A DNA stretch of 7,740 bases from Candidatus Aerophobota bacterium (GCA_030607715.1 JAUWJM010000075.1:1-7740); one strand, 5' to 3'. Numbered from the stretch's first letter, positions 1-6,866 are shown. The notes: generated from the sequence alone by a model not told the origin. Made by a program: numbers and translations.

Positions 1-49
1 AATCCACTGGATAATTTTATCCGTGCCGGTTCAAGTCCGGCCTCCGGCA
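1..49 (+). tRNA. tRNA-Leu, 3' part only
   Basis: The window opens just 3' of the anticodon, so the anticodon cannot be read. A long variable arm is visible (GGATAA at 9-14 pairing with TTATCC at 17-22), which marks a class II tRNA. The T-arm follows (GCCGG 25-29, loop TTCAAGT 30-36, CCGGC 37-41), then the acceptor strand CTCCGGC (42-48) and an A discriminator at 49. Discriminator A and the form of the variable region (TGG...CCGT before the T-stem) favour Leu over Ser, which normally carries G. No CCA is encoded. A T-run at 55-60 follows and may end transcription. The identity as Leu is an inference from these two characters. Confidence 0.85.
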
Positions 50-65
50 CTAAATTTTTTCCTCC

Positions 66-93
66 TTGACTTTATATTGTTTTTTTTTAAAAT
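66..93 (+). promoter_or_regulatory. sigma-70-type promoter for tRNA-fMet
   Basis: TTGACT at 66-71 and TAAAAT at 88-93 are separated by 16 bases, most of them T. The expected start of transcription near 100 lies about 10 bases before the 5' end of the tRNA, which suits a short tRNA leader. This is a pattern match only, in AT-rich DNA. Confidence 0.55.
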
Positions 94-109
94 AGAGATA
101 AAGAAAGAT

Positions 110-186
<77 letters not shown>

Positions 187-255
187 GATTTTTTTATTTT
201 TAAAATTTGATAAAGCACTCTTTTTGAAATATCAGCAAACAAAACATTAACTTCT

Positions 256-282
256 TTGAGATTTCTTAAGAGAATTTATCAT
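256..282 (+). promoter_or_regulatory. possible promoter for tRNA-Met
   Basis: TTGAGA (256-261) and TATCAT (277-282) lie 15 bases apart, placing a start of transcription near 290, just ahead of the tRNA at 299. The spacing is short and the -10 is imperfect. The tRNA could instead be read through from the fMet promoter. Confidence 0.3.
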
Positions 283-298
283 TTTAAAAATTTGTTAT

Positions 299-375
299 GG
301 CGGTGTAGCTCAGCTGGCGAGAGCACACGGCTCATACCCGTGGGGTCCGGGGTTCGAATCCCTGCACCGCTACCA
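299..375 (+). tRNA. elongator tRNA-Met (CAT)
   Basis: All four arms fold. The acceptor GGCGGTG (299-305) pairs with CACCGCT (365-371), including a terminal G-T pair. The anticodon stem is CACGG/CCGTG (326-330, 338-342) with CAT at 333-335. The T-arm is CGGGG/CCCTG (348-352, 360-364) around TTCGAAT. The discriminator is A372 and CCA is encoded (373-375). CAT can also mark an Ile tRNA modified to lysidine, but the body (GGCGGTGTAGCTCAGCTGG and the CATACCCGTG anticodon region) closely matches the elongator Met tRNA of Bacillus, so Met is preferred. Confidence 0.9.
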
Positions 376-433
376 GAATTCTTATCTAAAAATAATTTTG
401 AAACTATAAAAATTAGCAAGGAGGTGAAAAAGA

Positions 434-844
434 ATGCTTTATCAAAAAAGGGTGGTTTGTACAACTATCTGGGGGATAATATTTGGATTTATTTCTTGGG
501 CTTTAGCGATGATAGGTGGAGCAGTTCCTGCTTCTGGTATAGTGACTATTATCCTCTTATTCACAGTTATGGGTTTTATAATTGGTATAAGTGCCTGGAA
601 GATTAGATGGTGGATTCACGGATTTTTAATAGGATTGATAATCAGCCTTCCTTCAAGTTTTGGGGCTGTCTGGGCAGGACGCGGATGGGGAACAGGATTC
701 ATACTTACAATAGTTATAGGGATAATTTTTGGCTTTTTAATTGAGCTTTTAACTACCGTAGTATTTAAAGCAGAAATGCGAGAAGGGAAAGCTGCTAAGG
801 AGGAGGCTCCAAAGAAAGAAGAGAAGAAAGAAAAGAAAAAATAA
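434..844 (+). CDS. small four-helix membrane protein, function unknown
   Basis: This 136-residue protein starts at an ATG 7 bases after a very strong Shine-Dalgarno site, AAGGAGGTG (418-426). It has about four hydrophobic, Gly- and Ile-rich segments, near residues 8-28, 33-53, 60-80 and 87-110. No cleavable signal peptide is evident. A strongly charged Lys/Glu tail covers residues 112-136 and ends in a run of Lys and Glu, probably exposed in the cytoplasm. Between helices 2 and 3 lies a Trp-rich turn, WKIRWWIHG (residues 55-63). I recognise no family with a known function. The gene follows tRNA-Met by 58 bases with no clear promoter of its own, so it may be transcribed with the tRNA. A hairpin terminator stands 12 bases after its stop. 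It is a real gene on the evidence of the ribosome site and coherent helices; any function would be a guess. Confidence 0.82.
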   Translation: MLYQKRVVCTTIWGIIFGFISWALAMIGGAVPASGIVTIILLFTVMGFIIGISAWKIRWWIHGFLIGLIISLPSSFGAVWAGRGWGTGFILTIVIGIIFGFLIELLTTVVFKAEMREGKAAKEEAPKKEEKKEKKK

Positions 845-855
845 TAGTTTATAAA

Positions 856-913
856 AATAGGTTAGCTTCAATCTCATAAGCAATGTAGGTTGAAGCTAAC
901 CTATTAATTTTTT
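856..913 (+). terminator. rho-independent terminator
   Basis: A perfect 16-base inverted repeat (AATAGGTTAGCTTCAA at 856-871, its complement at 890-905) encloses an 18-base loop and is followed by six T at 908-913. It closes the membrane-protein transcript. The loop is long for an intrinsic terminator. A short A-rich run before the left arm (853-857) gives only weak termination potential in the other direction. Confidence 0.8.
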
Positions 914-958
914 ACCTCTATAGTAAAAACTCTACAAAAATGTGGAGAGGAGAAAGAA

Positions 959-2134
959 GTGTCCTTTACTCTTAAGCCAGCCTTAGATGAGGATTTTTTT
1001 AACAGAGAGAAGATAGTTTCCGAAATGGTGGAAACTCTTACCTCACCTGGATTAAGGATGGGATTTGCTTTGATTGGGCCCAGAAGAGTGGGTAAAACTT
1101 CCATATTAAGAGAAGTAGAGAGAATACTCAAGGGGAAAAAGGGGATAGTACCCATTTATTTTTCTATGTGGGAGCTAATTGAAAAAACAGGAAAGGAATT
1201 TGTATATCTTTTCTCCCACCGTATAATCGAATCTTATCGAAATGAGCTATCCTTAAAATACAAAATAAGAAATGCTGTTAAATTACCTGCAAAAACTATA
1301 ATTTCCATTCTCAAAACTACTGAGCTTCATCTACGTATCTTTGATGAAGTAGAGATTATCCTGGAGAGAAAGAATCCAACTCAGGAGTATATCGCTGAGT
1401 TAATAAGAGAAGTATTCAGGCTTCCGGAGTATCTGGCTTTAAACACTAAAACCAGATGTATTTTAATTATTGATGAGTTTCCTACTATAATGGAATTAAA
1501 AAATAAAAATAAACTTGGAGAAGGTATAATCAGAGTAGTTAGAACTATAAATGAGGAATACAAAAATGCCATCCTTTGTATCTCTGGCTCTATTCGTAAA
1601 ACTATGGAAACGGCTGTGTTATCTTCCTCCTCCCCCTTCTATAGACAACTAATCATAAAAAATATTGCTCCTTTTAAAAGGAAAGATGTTTATTTACTTT
1701 TAAAAAGCAACATTGAGGGTGAATTAACCCCGCAGGCGATTGATTATCTCTTTGCTCAAACTAAAGGTATTCCCTTTTATATTCAGTGTATAGGGAAAAA
1801 GCTTTTGCAGCAGCAAACAAAGGAAATAAATCTACAAACAATGGAAAAAGTCCTGCAAGAATTCTTAAGAGAAGAAGGAGACTTAATTTTTACTGAAATG
1901 CTGGAAAATCTAAGCTCCAGAGAAAGAGGAGTATTGATCTGCCTGGCAAAAACTGATACAGAACGTCTTTCTCAGATATCCAGACAAATAAACGAAGATA
2001 TGAATATCACTGGTAGATACTTAAATTATTTAGTAAACAAGGGTATAGTTGAAAAAAAAGAAAGAGGCAAGTATGTAATCACTGATCCTGTATTTGAAAA
2101 ATGGCTTTTACTCAAAGGTAAAATTTATGAATAA
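959..2134 (+). CDS. archaeal-type P-loop ATPase with C-terminal winged helix
   Basis: This 391-residue protein belongs to the ATPase_2 type of AAA-related ATPases (Pfam PF01637), common in archaea and thermophilic or anaerobic bacteria. The sequence shows a Walker A motif GPRRVGKTS (residues 40-48), a Walker B strand with D172-E173 (CILIIDEF, 167-174), a sensor-like SGS (209-211) and the family motif SPFYR (225-229), equivalent to PLYGR in relatives. A winged-helix segment with the usual ending YVITDPVFEKWL follows (roughly 315-391). The start is GTG, 6 bases after GAGGAG (947-952); no in-frame ATG lies upstream that would fit. These proteins bind ATP and are thought to act in DNA-linked or regulatory, signal-sensing roles, but no reaction is established for most members. 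The gene stands alone after the terminator and converges with the dehydrogenase gene across 43 bases without a visible hairpin. Family assignment is firm; the role is unknown. Confidence 0.9.
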   Translation: MSFTLKPALDEDFFNREKIVSEMVETLTSPGLRMGFALIGPRRVGKTSILREVERILKGKKGIVPIYFSMWELIEKTGKEFVYLFSHRIIESYRNELSLKYKIRNAVKLPAKTIISILKTTELHLRIFDEVEIILERKNPTQEYIAELIREVFRLPEYLALNTKTRCILIIDEFPTIMELKNKNKLGEGIIRVVRTINEEYKNAILCISGSIRKTMETAVLSSSSPFYRQLIIKNIAPFKRKDVYLLLKSNIEGELTPQAIDYLFAQTKGIPFYIQCIGKKLLQQQTKEINLQTMEKVLQEFLREEGDLIFTEMLENLSSRERGVLICLAKTDTERLSQISRQINEDMNITGRYLNYLVNKGIVEKKERGKYVITDPVFEKWLLLKGKIYE

Positions 2135-2177
2135 CCCCTTTCAACAAATTACAAGTAAAAACCTTTAACTCTGCAAA

Positions 2178-3347
2178 CTAATTCCCCTTAATTTCTACCC
2201 ATCTTTGCTCCCTGTTGCTTTTCAACGCTGCAGAAACTAATAACATTGCATTATGGCCATCTATAAAGGTAGGAAAATTTGGCTTATCTTTAAAGATATC
2301 CTTTCCATCCCTTATAAATTGATAGATATTGTTAAAGATATTTTTTATATCATCCGGCCATCCCTCATCATGACCTCCCGGATAATGAGCATACGCTCTC
2401 GCCTCCTTATGCATTAAGGTGGGATCCCTTAACAACACCTCGTTAGCCTTATCTCTATATCCAATCCAAAGCTGATTTGCCTTTTCATGATTCCAGGATA
2501 CAGCACATTTTGAGCCATCAATTTCATAAAAAATCCGACACTTTCTTCCCGGGCAAAGCTGGGATGTAGTGAATGCACCTCTGGCACCATTATTAAATCC
2601 TAAAAGAAGGCTGGCATAATCCTCTGTCTTTATCTCCTTTTCTACATAATTCTCTTTCTTAAGTTTTCTTTTAGCAAAAGTTAATACCTCCCCCTCTCTT
2701 TTAGGATATTTTCTTGTTGGAATAATCGTTCTTAAATCAGCAAAAATAGCTGTAATTTTTAAACCTGTAATATATTGAATTAAATCCAGCCAATGACTAC
2801 CTAAATCTGAAACAGCAAAGGATTTTCCTCCCACTTCTGGATCTAAGCGCCAGTTATAATCTGTATCGTATAACAGCCAATCCTGTAGATAGCATCCCTG
2901 AATTATATTTATCTTCCCAAGCTCACCCTTTGAAATCATAGCCCTCACCTGTTGATTAAGAGGAAAGTATCTATAATTAAAATTAATGGCATTAAATGAA
3001 CCTGTCTTTTTAGCTATCTCAACTAACCTTTCGCTTTCTAATGAGTTCATACCTAAAGGCTTTTCAGAGATAAGCTTTTTCCCTGCTTCCATTACCCTCT
3101 TATTTACCTCAAAGTGCATAAAATTTGGGGTGCAATTGTGAATTACCTCAATTTCCTCATCCTCTAAAAGCTTTTGGTAATCCATATATGTTTTGGAAAT
3201 ATTGAGTTTTTTTGCTTCCTCTTTCACCCTTTTTTGATCGCTATCACACAGGGCAACTACTTCTACAAAACCAAGTCTTCGCAAGGCTTCAATGTGGATA
3301 GGTCCCATTAACCCTGCCCCAATTACCCCTACCTTAATCTTTTGCAT
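2178..3347 (-). CDS. Gfo/Idh/MocA-family NAD-dependent sugar dehydrogenase
   Basis: This 389-residue cytoplasmic oxidoreductase has an N-terminal Rossmann fold with GAGLMG (residues 10-15). An acidic D35 at the end of the second strand points to NAD rather than NADP. The family motif EKPLG (95-99) holds the conserved K96. In the C-terminal domain, D181 and H185 within SDLGSHWLD fit the catalytic Asp and His of inositol and glucose dehydrogenases of this family. A YLQDW motif (153-157) followed by WR (166-167) resembles members that oxidise anhydro- or glycosidic sugars, such as levoglucosan dehydrogenase, though this is recalled rather than computed. The ATG follows AAGGAG (3359-3354) by 6 bases, a strong site. 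It is the last gene of the minus-strand cluster, and its first 19 bases overlap the end of the isomerase-like remnant. The substrate is unresolved. Confidence 0.93.
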   Translation of the reverse strand: MQKIKVGVIGAGLMGPIHIEALRRLGFVEVVALCDSDQKRVKEEAKKLNISKTYMDYQKLLEDEEIEVIHNCTPNFMHFEVNKRVMEAGKKLISEKPLGMNSLESERLVEIAKKTGSFNAINFNYRYFPLNQQVRAMISKGELGKINIIQGCYLQDWLLYDTDYNWRLDPEVGGKSFAVSDLGSHWLDLIQYITGLKITAIFADLRTIIPTRKYPKREGEVLTFAKRKLKKENYVEKEIKTEDYASLLLGFNNGARGAFTTSQLCPGRKCRIFYEIDGSKCAVSWNHEKANQLWIGYRDKANEVLLRDPTLMHKEARAYAHYPGGHDEGWPDDIKNIFNNIYQFIRDGKDIFKDKPNFPTFIDGHNAMLLVSAALKSNREQRWVEIKGN

Positions 3348-3778
3348 CTTGTTCTCCTTAAGTAGCCGCGAGGCTCAGAGCCTACGTTTGCATGCAATAA
3401 CATTTCTTTGCGCAACTTAAAAGTTACGGCTACTATTTTTAGCCTGAAACCCATTAAACTCTTTAGGATATAAAGCTCCATCCTCTCATAATCTCTTTCC
3501 TCAATATATTCCTGCATTTTTTTACAGTTAATAGTTCTAACTACCTCTAACAACTTAAGAAATATCTCCCGACTGTTTTTAAGATGCTCTAAGGATTTCT
3601 CTTTTCTCTGAGTTCTTAGTGCCTTTACATCCAGTCCAATAAACTCACCATTTTGACCATAGTCTCCTTTTTCCAATATATCTACCTGGTTAAATGCCCG
3701 ACGAAGGTTTATTGCTCCAAAGGCTCTATCCTCATCAAATTTAAGCCCATTAATGATTTTTATCCCTTCCCTAATCAT
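3329..3778 (-). pseudogene. remnant resembling C-terminal part of a xylose-isomerase-like TIM-barrel protein
   Basis: A 149-codon reading frame starts at an ATG only 4 bases after the UroD-like stop, with no good ribosome site. Residues 1 to about 112 read like a folded protein end: FDEDRAFGAINLRRAFNQVD, then GEFIGLDVKALRTQ, then helices ending in RDYERMELYILKSLMG. This pattern recalls the C-terminal part of xylose-isomerase-like sugar isomerases and epimerases, in which an Asp-x-Lys-x-x-Arg stretch closes the barrel. The remaining residues are encoded by the hairpin element at 3361-3434 and by the start of the dehydrogenase gene, so they are unlikely to be original. The family is normally near 300-400 residues, so most of the barrel is missing. 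A small surviving gene is possible; a deletion remnant fits better. Homology is by recognition only. Confidence 0.5.
3361..3434. repeat. MITE-like element with inverted ends and two hairpins
   Basis: The 74-base segment begins AGTAGCCG and ends with the exact complement CGGCTACT. Beside each end sits a hairpin: AGGCTC/GAGCCT (3371-3376, 3378-3383) and CGCAACTT/AAGTTACG (3411-3418, 3421-3428). The single mismatch of the second becomes a G-U pair in RNA of the minus strand, the direction of the operon. A perfect palindrome TTGCATGCAA occupies 3388-3397. It abuts the ribosome site of the dehydrogenase gene and supplies codons to the end of the isomerase-like remnant. No clear target-site duplication is seen. 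Only one copy lies in the window, so calling it a mobile repeat is an inference. Confidence 0.55.
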
Positions 3779-3782
3779 GTAT

Positions 3783-4961
3783 TTAATATCTTTTGTGTTC
3801 CTGAAAAGTTTCCCACATTGCCATAAAGTTTTTTGGAGAAACATCAGCCTGAACATTGTGAATGGCTGCAAATATATATCCTCCACCTGGAGCAAGATCG
3901 TCTATTCGTTTTTTAACCTCACTTTTCACCTCACCTGGAGTTGCCTTTCCTAATACATTTTGTGTATCTACGCCTCCTCCCCAAAAACTTATGGAGTTTC
4001 CAAATTCTCTTTTTAGCTTTGCCGAATCCATTTTTGCTGCATTCACCTGTACAGGGTTTAATATGTCTACACCTATCTCGATCAAATCAGGTATTATGTC
4101 ATAGAGCGAACCATCAGAATGCAAAAGGAGATATGAGTTAGGAGCTTTCTTCTTTGTAAATGAAAAAAGTTTTTTATGCCTTGGTTTCACTAATTTTCTA
4201 TACATCTCAGGGGAAATTAACGTTCCACATTGACTTCCCAAATCATCCAGTTCAACAATAACATCAATAAGATCCCCTATTTCTTCTAAAGCCATATCCC
4301 AGAAGTTTATCTTAAGATCAGTAAGTTTATCCATTAAACTGCAGGCTAAAGACTGATTACCTCCTAAATCCTCATAGAAGTTTGAATATCCGCGCATTCG
4401 AAATCCCAAAGAAAATATCCCATTAAAGGGAGCTTCTATTATAATAGCATAACCGATATCCCTTAATTTCTTTAACTCACTTCTTAAATTTTTTACCCTT
4501 GCTGTATCTCTCGAGTTGGGCCAAGGATAATTCTTAATATCCTCAACCGTGATTGAACCAGTTAAAGGATGGGATTTTCCTGGTCTTTGATCAAAATAAT
4601 ATCCATCCGCTGAACTAATCCATAGACAACCTAATTCGTCAACAAAAGTTTTCCTATTTTCTGTTTCCTTAATCTTAAGTTCCCAAACTGATGAATTTTT
4701 AAATTTAGCTCCACGAGTGTCGACTTTCAGCTCTTGTTTAATTTCCTCATCTATCCTTGCCAGTCCTTGTAATTTCTCATAGTACCACCCTTCTTGTTTT
4801 CTTTCCAACAGATAATCTTTACCTAAATAGGATAGCAAGTTTTTATAGGCTATGGAGTGGATTCCAGTAATACTCATCCCTCCTAAATCATAGGGAATGC
4901 AGTCAGGTTCTTTATGCTTCAAAGTTGTAAGTATTCTGTCTCGTGGCGTATAATTGCTCAT
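3783..4961 (-). CDS. uroporphyrinogen decarboxylase (UroD/MtaA)-family protein
   Basis: This 392-residue protein is full length for the branch of the URO-D family (PF01208) that includes corrinoid methyltransferases such as MtaA and CmuA, rather than heme-pathway HemE. Visible signatures are the N-terminal TPRDRILTTLKHKEPDCIPYD (residues 5-25 region), ELDDLGSQ (237-244), HSDGSLYDIIPDLIEIG (281-297), LNPVQ (301-305), FWGGGVDTQ (326-334) and AAIHNVQADV (365-374). Methyltransferase members bind zinc through His-x-Cys and a distant Cys. Here the site reads H281-S-D283 and V331 lies where some relatives have Cys, so zinc-thiolate chemistry of the MtaA kind is doubtful. The start ATG has only a weak AGAAG site. 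It lies after a 152-base gap from the creatininase-type gene and before the isomerase-like remnant. Family is sure; reaction unknown, perhaps demethylation or decarboxylation of a sugar-derived compound. Confidence 0.9.
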   Translation of the reverse strand: MSNYTPRDRILTTLKHKEPDCIPYDLGGMSITGIHSIAYKNLLSYLGKDYLLERKQEGWYYEKLQGLARIDEEIKQELKVDTRGAKFKNSSVWELKIKETENRKTFVDELGCLWISSADGYYFDQRPGKSHPLTGSITVEDIKNYPWPNSRDTARVKNLRSELKKLRDIGYAIIIEAPFNGIFSLGFRMRGYSNFYEDLGGNQSLACSLMDKLTDLKINFWDMALEEIGDLIDVIVELDDLGSQCGTLISPEMYRKLVKPRHKKLFSFTKKKAPNSYLLLHSDGSLYDIIPDLIEIGVDILNPVQVNAAKMDSAKLKREFGNSISFWGGGVDTQNVLGKATPGEVKSEVKKRIDDLAPGGGYIFAAIHNVQADVSPKNFMAMWETFQEHKRY

Positions 4962-5113
4962 TTTTTAGTCTTCTAAAATCTTCAATTAAAGTAATAACCA
5001 ACTTTCTCAAAAATACCTAAAGTGATTAGGATTTGACCAACCCTTAACTTAAATTACCTTTATATAATTGGACTTTAAATAACTTTTTTAATCTCAGATT
5101 AGACCTTTATTTC
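4962..5113. other. AT-rich intergenic gap inside the minus-strand cluster
   Basis: The 152 bases between the creatininase-type and UroD-like genes hold no reading frame of note. On the minus strand a weak hairpin (CCTAA/TTAGG at 5030-5016) is followed by TATTTTT (5015-5009), which could be a feeble terminator or attenuator. A 13-base near-palindrome TAATCTCAGATTA sits at 5089-5101. No convincing promoter was found, but the gap allows a separate transcription start for the UroD-like gene. Confidence 0.35.
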
Positions 5114-5944
5114 TCATAGCAACCCTTTTTTCTTTAAAGCATCTTTTGTGATTTTAATGAATTTTTTCACAATATTCTCAAAGATCTCTTTCCCCATATC
5201 TTCATTAGCATCTCTTGGATCAGTCTTTACAACTTTTTCAGGACTTGGGTTCTTGCTAAATCCTGCTCCATCAACTATTGAAAAATCTGGATAATGGATA
5301 GATACGCTTTTTTCTGGTAAGGTTGTGAGATCAACTATAGAATTTGAACCGTAAAGTTTTTGACAATACATCATTAATGAAGTTTCATATACGTCAGCAT
5401 GTCCTGCCAGACCACCTTTGGTTATCTCATCTGGAAATGATAAACTCCATATTACTAAACAATCACTGGTATGAGAATAGTGTTTAGATAATCTATCAAT
5501 AGTTTCCAACTGGTTAACAGCCCCATGGCCATTTACAATTACAATTACTTTGTAACCGTGATTAATCAACATCTCAACTTTGCTTGCTAAAACAAGAGCG
5601 AATATATGCTCTTGATAATAATGACTTTTCCACAAAGCTGTTGGAAAATCCATTCCCACAACCCAGTCAGTGGATTTAAATCCAAGGCTTTCCGCCATCC
5701 ATGGAGGTCTTTCCCTTTCTGTACCAAAATAAATTGTGGGAAGCACAACTCCTTTCCCAATTCTTCTGCAAGTCTCAAGAGCACAAAAAGTGGCATTTAT
5801 TGGATCCGTCCCTAATGGTAGATGAGGACCATGATATTCCAAAGGTGCTACCGATATGAAAATTAATGGACATCGCTTTCTCTCTTCTATTAGTTGCCCA
5901 GGCCTTAATAGTTCAAATCTTACTTCACGTTTATCATTATTCAT
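5114..5944 (-). CDS. creatininase-family metal-dependent amidohydrolase
   Basis: This 276-residue protein has the usual length for the creatininase family (PF02633), which includes creatinine amidohydrolase, the mycofactocin peptidase MftE and FAPy deformylases. The metal-binding pattern is present: PLEYHGPHLPLGTD (34-47) with E36, H38 and D47, NGHG (138-141) with H140, and AGHADVYETS (180-189) with E187. It should therefore bind two divalent metals and hydrolyse an amide, cyclic amide or related C-N bond in the cytoplasm. The stretch ERERPPWM (76-83) is inserted before the central part and may shape the substrate pocket. The ATG follows AAAGGAG (5961-5955) by about 10 bases. It lies 64 bases after the MalG-type permease gene and is probably in the same operon. 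The real substrate need not be creatinine; a sugar-linked or imported nitrogen compound is a reasonable guess. Confidence 0.9.
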   Translation of the reverse strand: MNNDKREVRFELLRPGQLIEERKRCPLIFISVAPLEYHGPHLPLGTDPINATFCALETCRRIGKGVVLPTIYFGTERERPPWMAESLGFKSTDWVVGMDFPTALWKSHYYQEHIFALVLASKVEMLINHGYKVIVIVNGHGAVNQLETIDRLSKHYSHTSDCLVIWSLSFPDEITKGGLAGHADVYETSLMMYCQKLYGSNSIVDLTTLPEKSVSIHYPDFSIVDGAGFSKNPSPEKVVKTDPRDANEDMGKEIFENIVKKFIKITKDALKKKGLL

Positions 5945-5962
5945 AATCTCATACTCCTTTCT

Positions 5963-5979
5963 TGTACAAATTGCAATTT
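5963..5979. promoter_or_regulatory. overlapping palindromes, possible operator
   Basis: TTGTACAA (5963-5970) overlaps the perfect 12-base palindrome AAATTGCAATTT (5968-5979), just upstream of the ribosome site of the creatininase-type gene. The position suits an operator or RNA hairpin between two operon genes, but AT-rich palindromes of this length also arise by chance. Confidence 0.25.
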
Positions 5980-6008
5980 AACGTATATGAAGCTACTTTA
6001 TTTTTACT

Positions 6009-6854
6009 TTATTTTTTTAAACCTGTCAGAGTAATACCTTGCACAAAATTTTTAGATAAGAAGAGAAATAAAATTAGAATAGGTAAACACGCACTTACAC
6101 TAATCGCTAATTGTTCTGGATATGGTGTAAAATAAACTCCAACAAATAGGGCTATTGCCTGTGGAAGAGTGCGCATCTCAGGTGTTGATATAACTACTAA
6201 GGGCCAGATTAAAAGATTCCATACCCACTGTACATGGAAAATAGTTAAGGCTAAAACCGCCATTTTTGCCATTGGCAGTGAAATCCTACAAAAAATACAC
6301 CATTCATTAGCCCCATCAATTCTTGCCGATTCAATTACCTCATCTGGTATTGAGTAAAAAAACTGTCTCATTAAGAAAATACCAAAAGCTGTAAGTCCTT
6401 CAGGAATTATTAAACCTAAGTACGAGTTTTGCATCCAAATATTTCTTACAAGAATAAATAGTGGAACAATTATTGCTTGGAAGGGAATCATAATTGTAGA
6501 TAGAACTATAGTAAAAAGTAGATTATTTCCTTTAAATTTGTATTTTGCAAATCCATAGCCCGCAGTGGTTGATAAAAATAAACACAATAAAACTGCAAAT
6601 ATAGCTACAATAAAACTATTTAAAAAATACCTTAGGAAATCGTAATCTGAGTAGTGAAAAGCATTATAGTAGCTTTTAAAATTCCAGGTAGGAGGGAAAA
6701 GTTTTATGGGAATTGATAGAACATCCTTATTTAATTTAAATGATGAAAGTACCATCCAGATAAATGGAAATATAAAGATAAATCCTACAGTAATCAAAGT
6801 TATATATAAAACAATTCTAACTATTCTTATCTTAACTCTGTTTGAAATTGCCAA
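6009..6854 (-). CDS. carbohydrate ABC transporter permease, MalG type
   Basis: This 281-residue inner-membrane protein has six hydrophobic segments and the binding-protein-dependent transport fold (PF00528). The cytoplasmic EAA loop is clear: E175-S-A-R-I-D-G-A182 through P194, which docks onto the ABC ATPase. The MalG-class features IPxxAI..P and FLMRQFF (160-166) before the EAA loop are present. The start is TTG at 6854: the codon two before it is a TAA stop, and the next in-frame ATG would remove the first membrane helix. A GGAGG site lies 12 bases upstream. It follows the MalF-type permease with a 22-base gap, so the two should form the membrane channel for one sugar or oligosaccharide. 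The energising ATPase is not in the window and may be shared from elsewhere, as with MsmK-type proteins. Confidence 0.93.
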   Translation of the reverse strand: MAISNRVKIRIVRIVLYITLITVGFIFIFPFIWMVLSSFKLNKDVLSIPIKLFPPTWNFKSYYNAFHYSDYDFLRYFLNSFIVAIFAVLLCLFLSTTAGYGFAKYKFKGNNLLFTIVLSTIMIPFQAIIVPLFILVRNIWMQNSYLGLIIPEGLTAFGIFLMRQFFYSIPDEVIESARIDGANEWCIFCRISLPMAKMAVLALTIFHVQWVWNLLIWPLVVISTPEMRTLPQAIALFVGVYFTPYPEQLAISVSACLPILILFLFLSKNFVQGITLTGLKK

Positions 6855-6866
6855 TTTTTATCTCTG

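Noticed and set aside
279..464. Open frame of 61 codons on the - strand over tRNA-Met
   Set aside because: It is antisense to a tRNA gene. Such frames yield the well-known spurious 'GAGIRTPD' translations.
256..606. Open frame of 116 codons on the + strand across tRNA-Met
   Set aside because: It runs through the tRNA and then overlaps the membrane-protein gene in another frame; the latter has the strong ribosome site and coherent helices.
904..1155. Minus-strand frame of 83 codons opposite the ATPase start
   Set aside because: It is the shadow of the Walker A region of the ATPase gene and has no support of its own.
3779..3895. Upstream 39 codons of the minus-strand frame ending at 3329
   Set aside because: This part overlaps the conserved end of the UroD-like gene in another frame and has no protein-like character, so the remnant was started at 3778.
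3753..4141. Three + strand frames opposite the UroD-like gene
   Set aside because: They lie antisense to a well-conserved gene, lack ribosome sites and resemble no family.
5587..5815. Frames on both strands inside the creatininase-type gene
   Set aside because: They are alternative readings of a gene whose metal-binding motifs are intact in the chosen frame.
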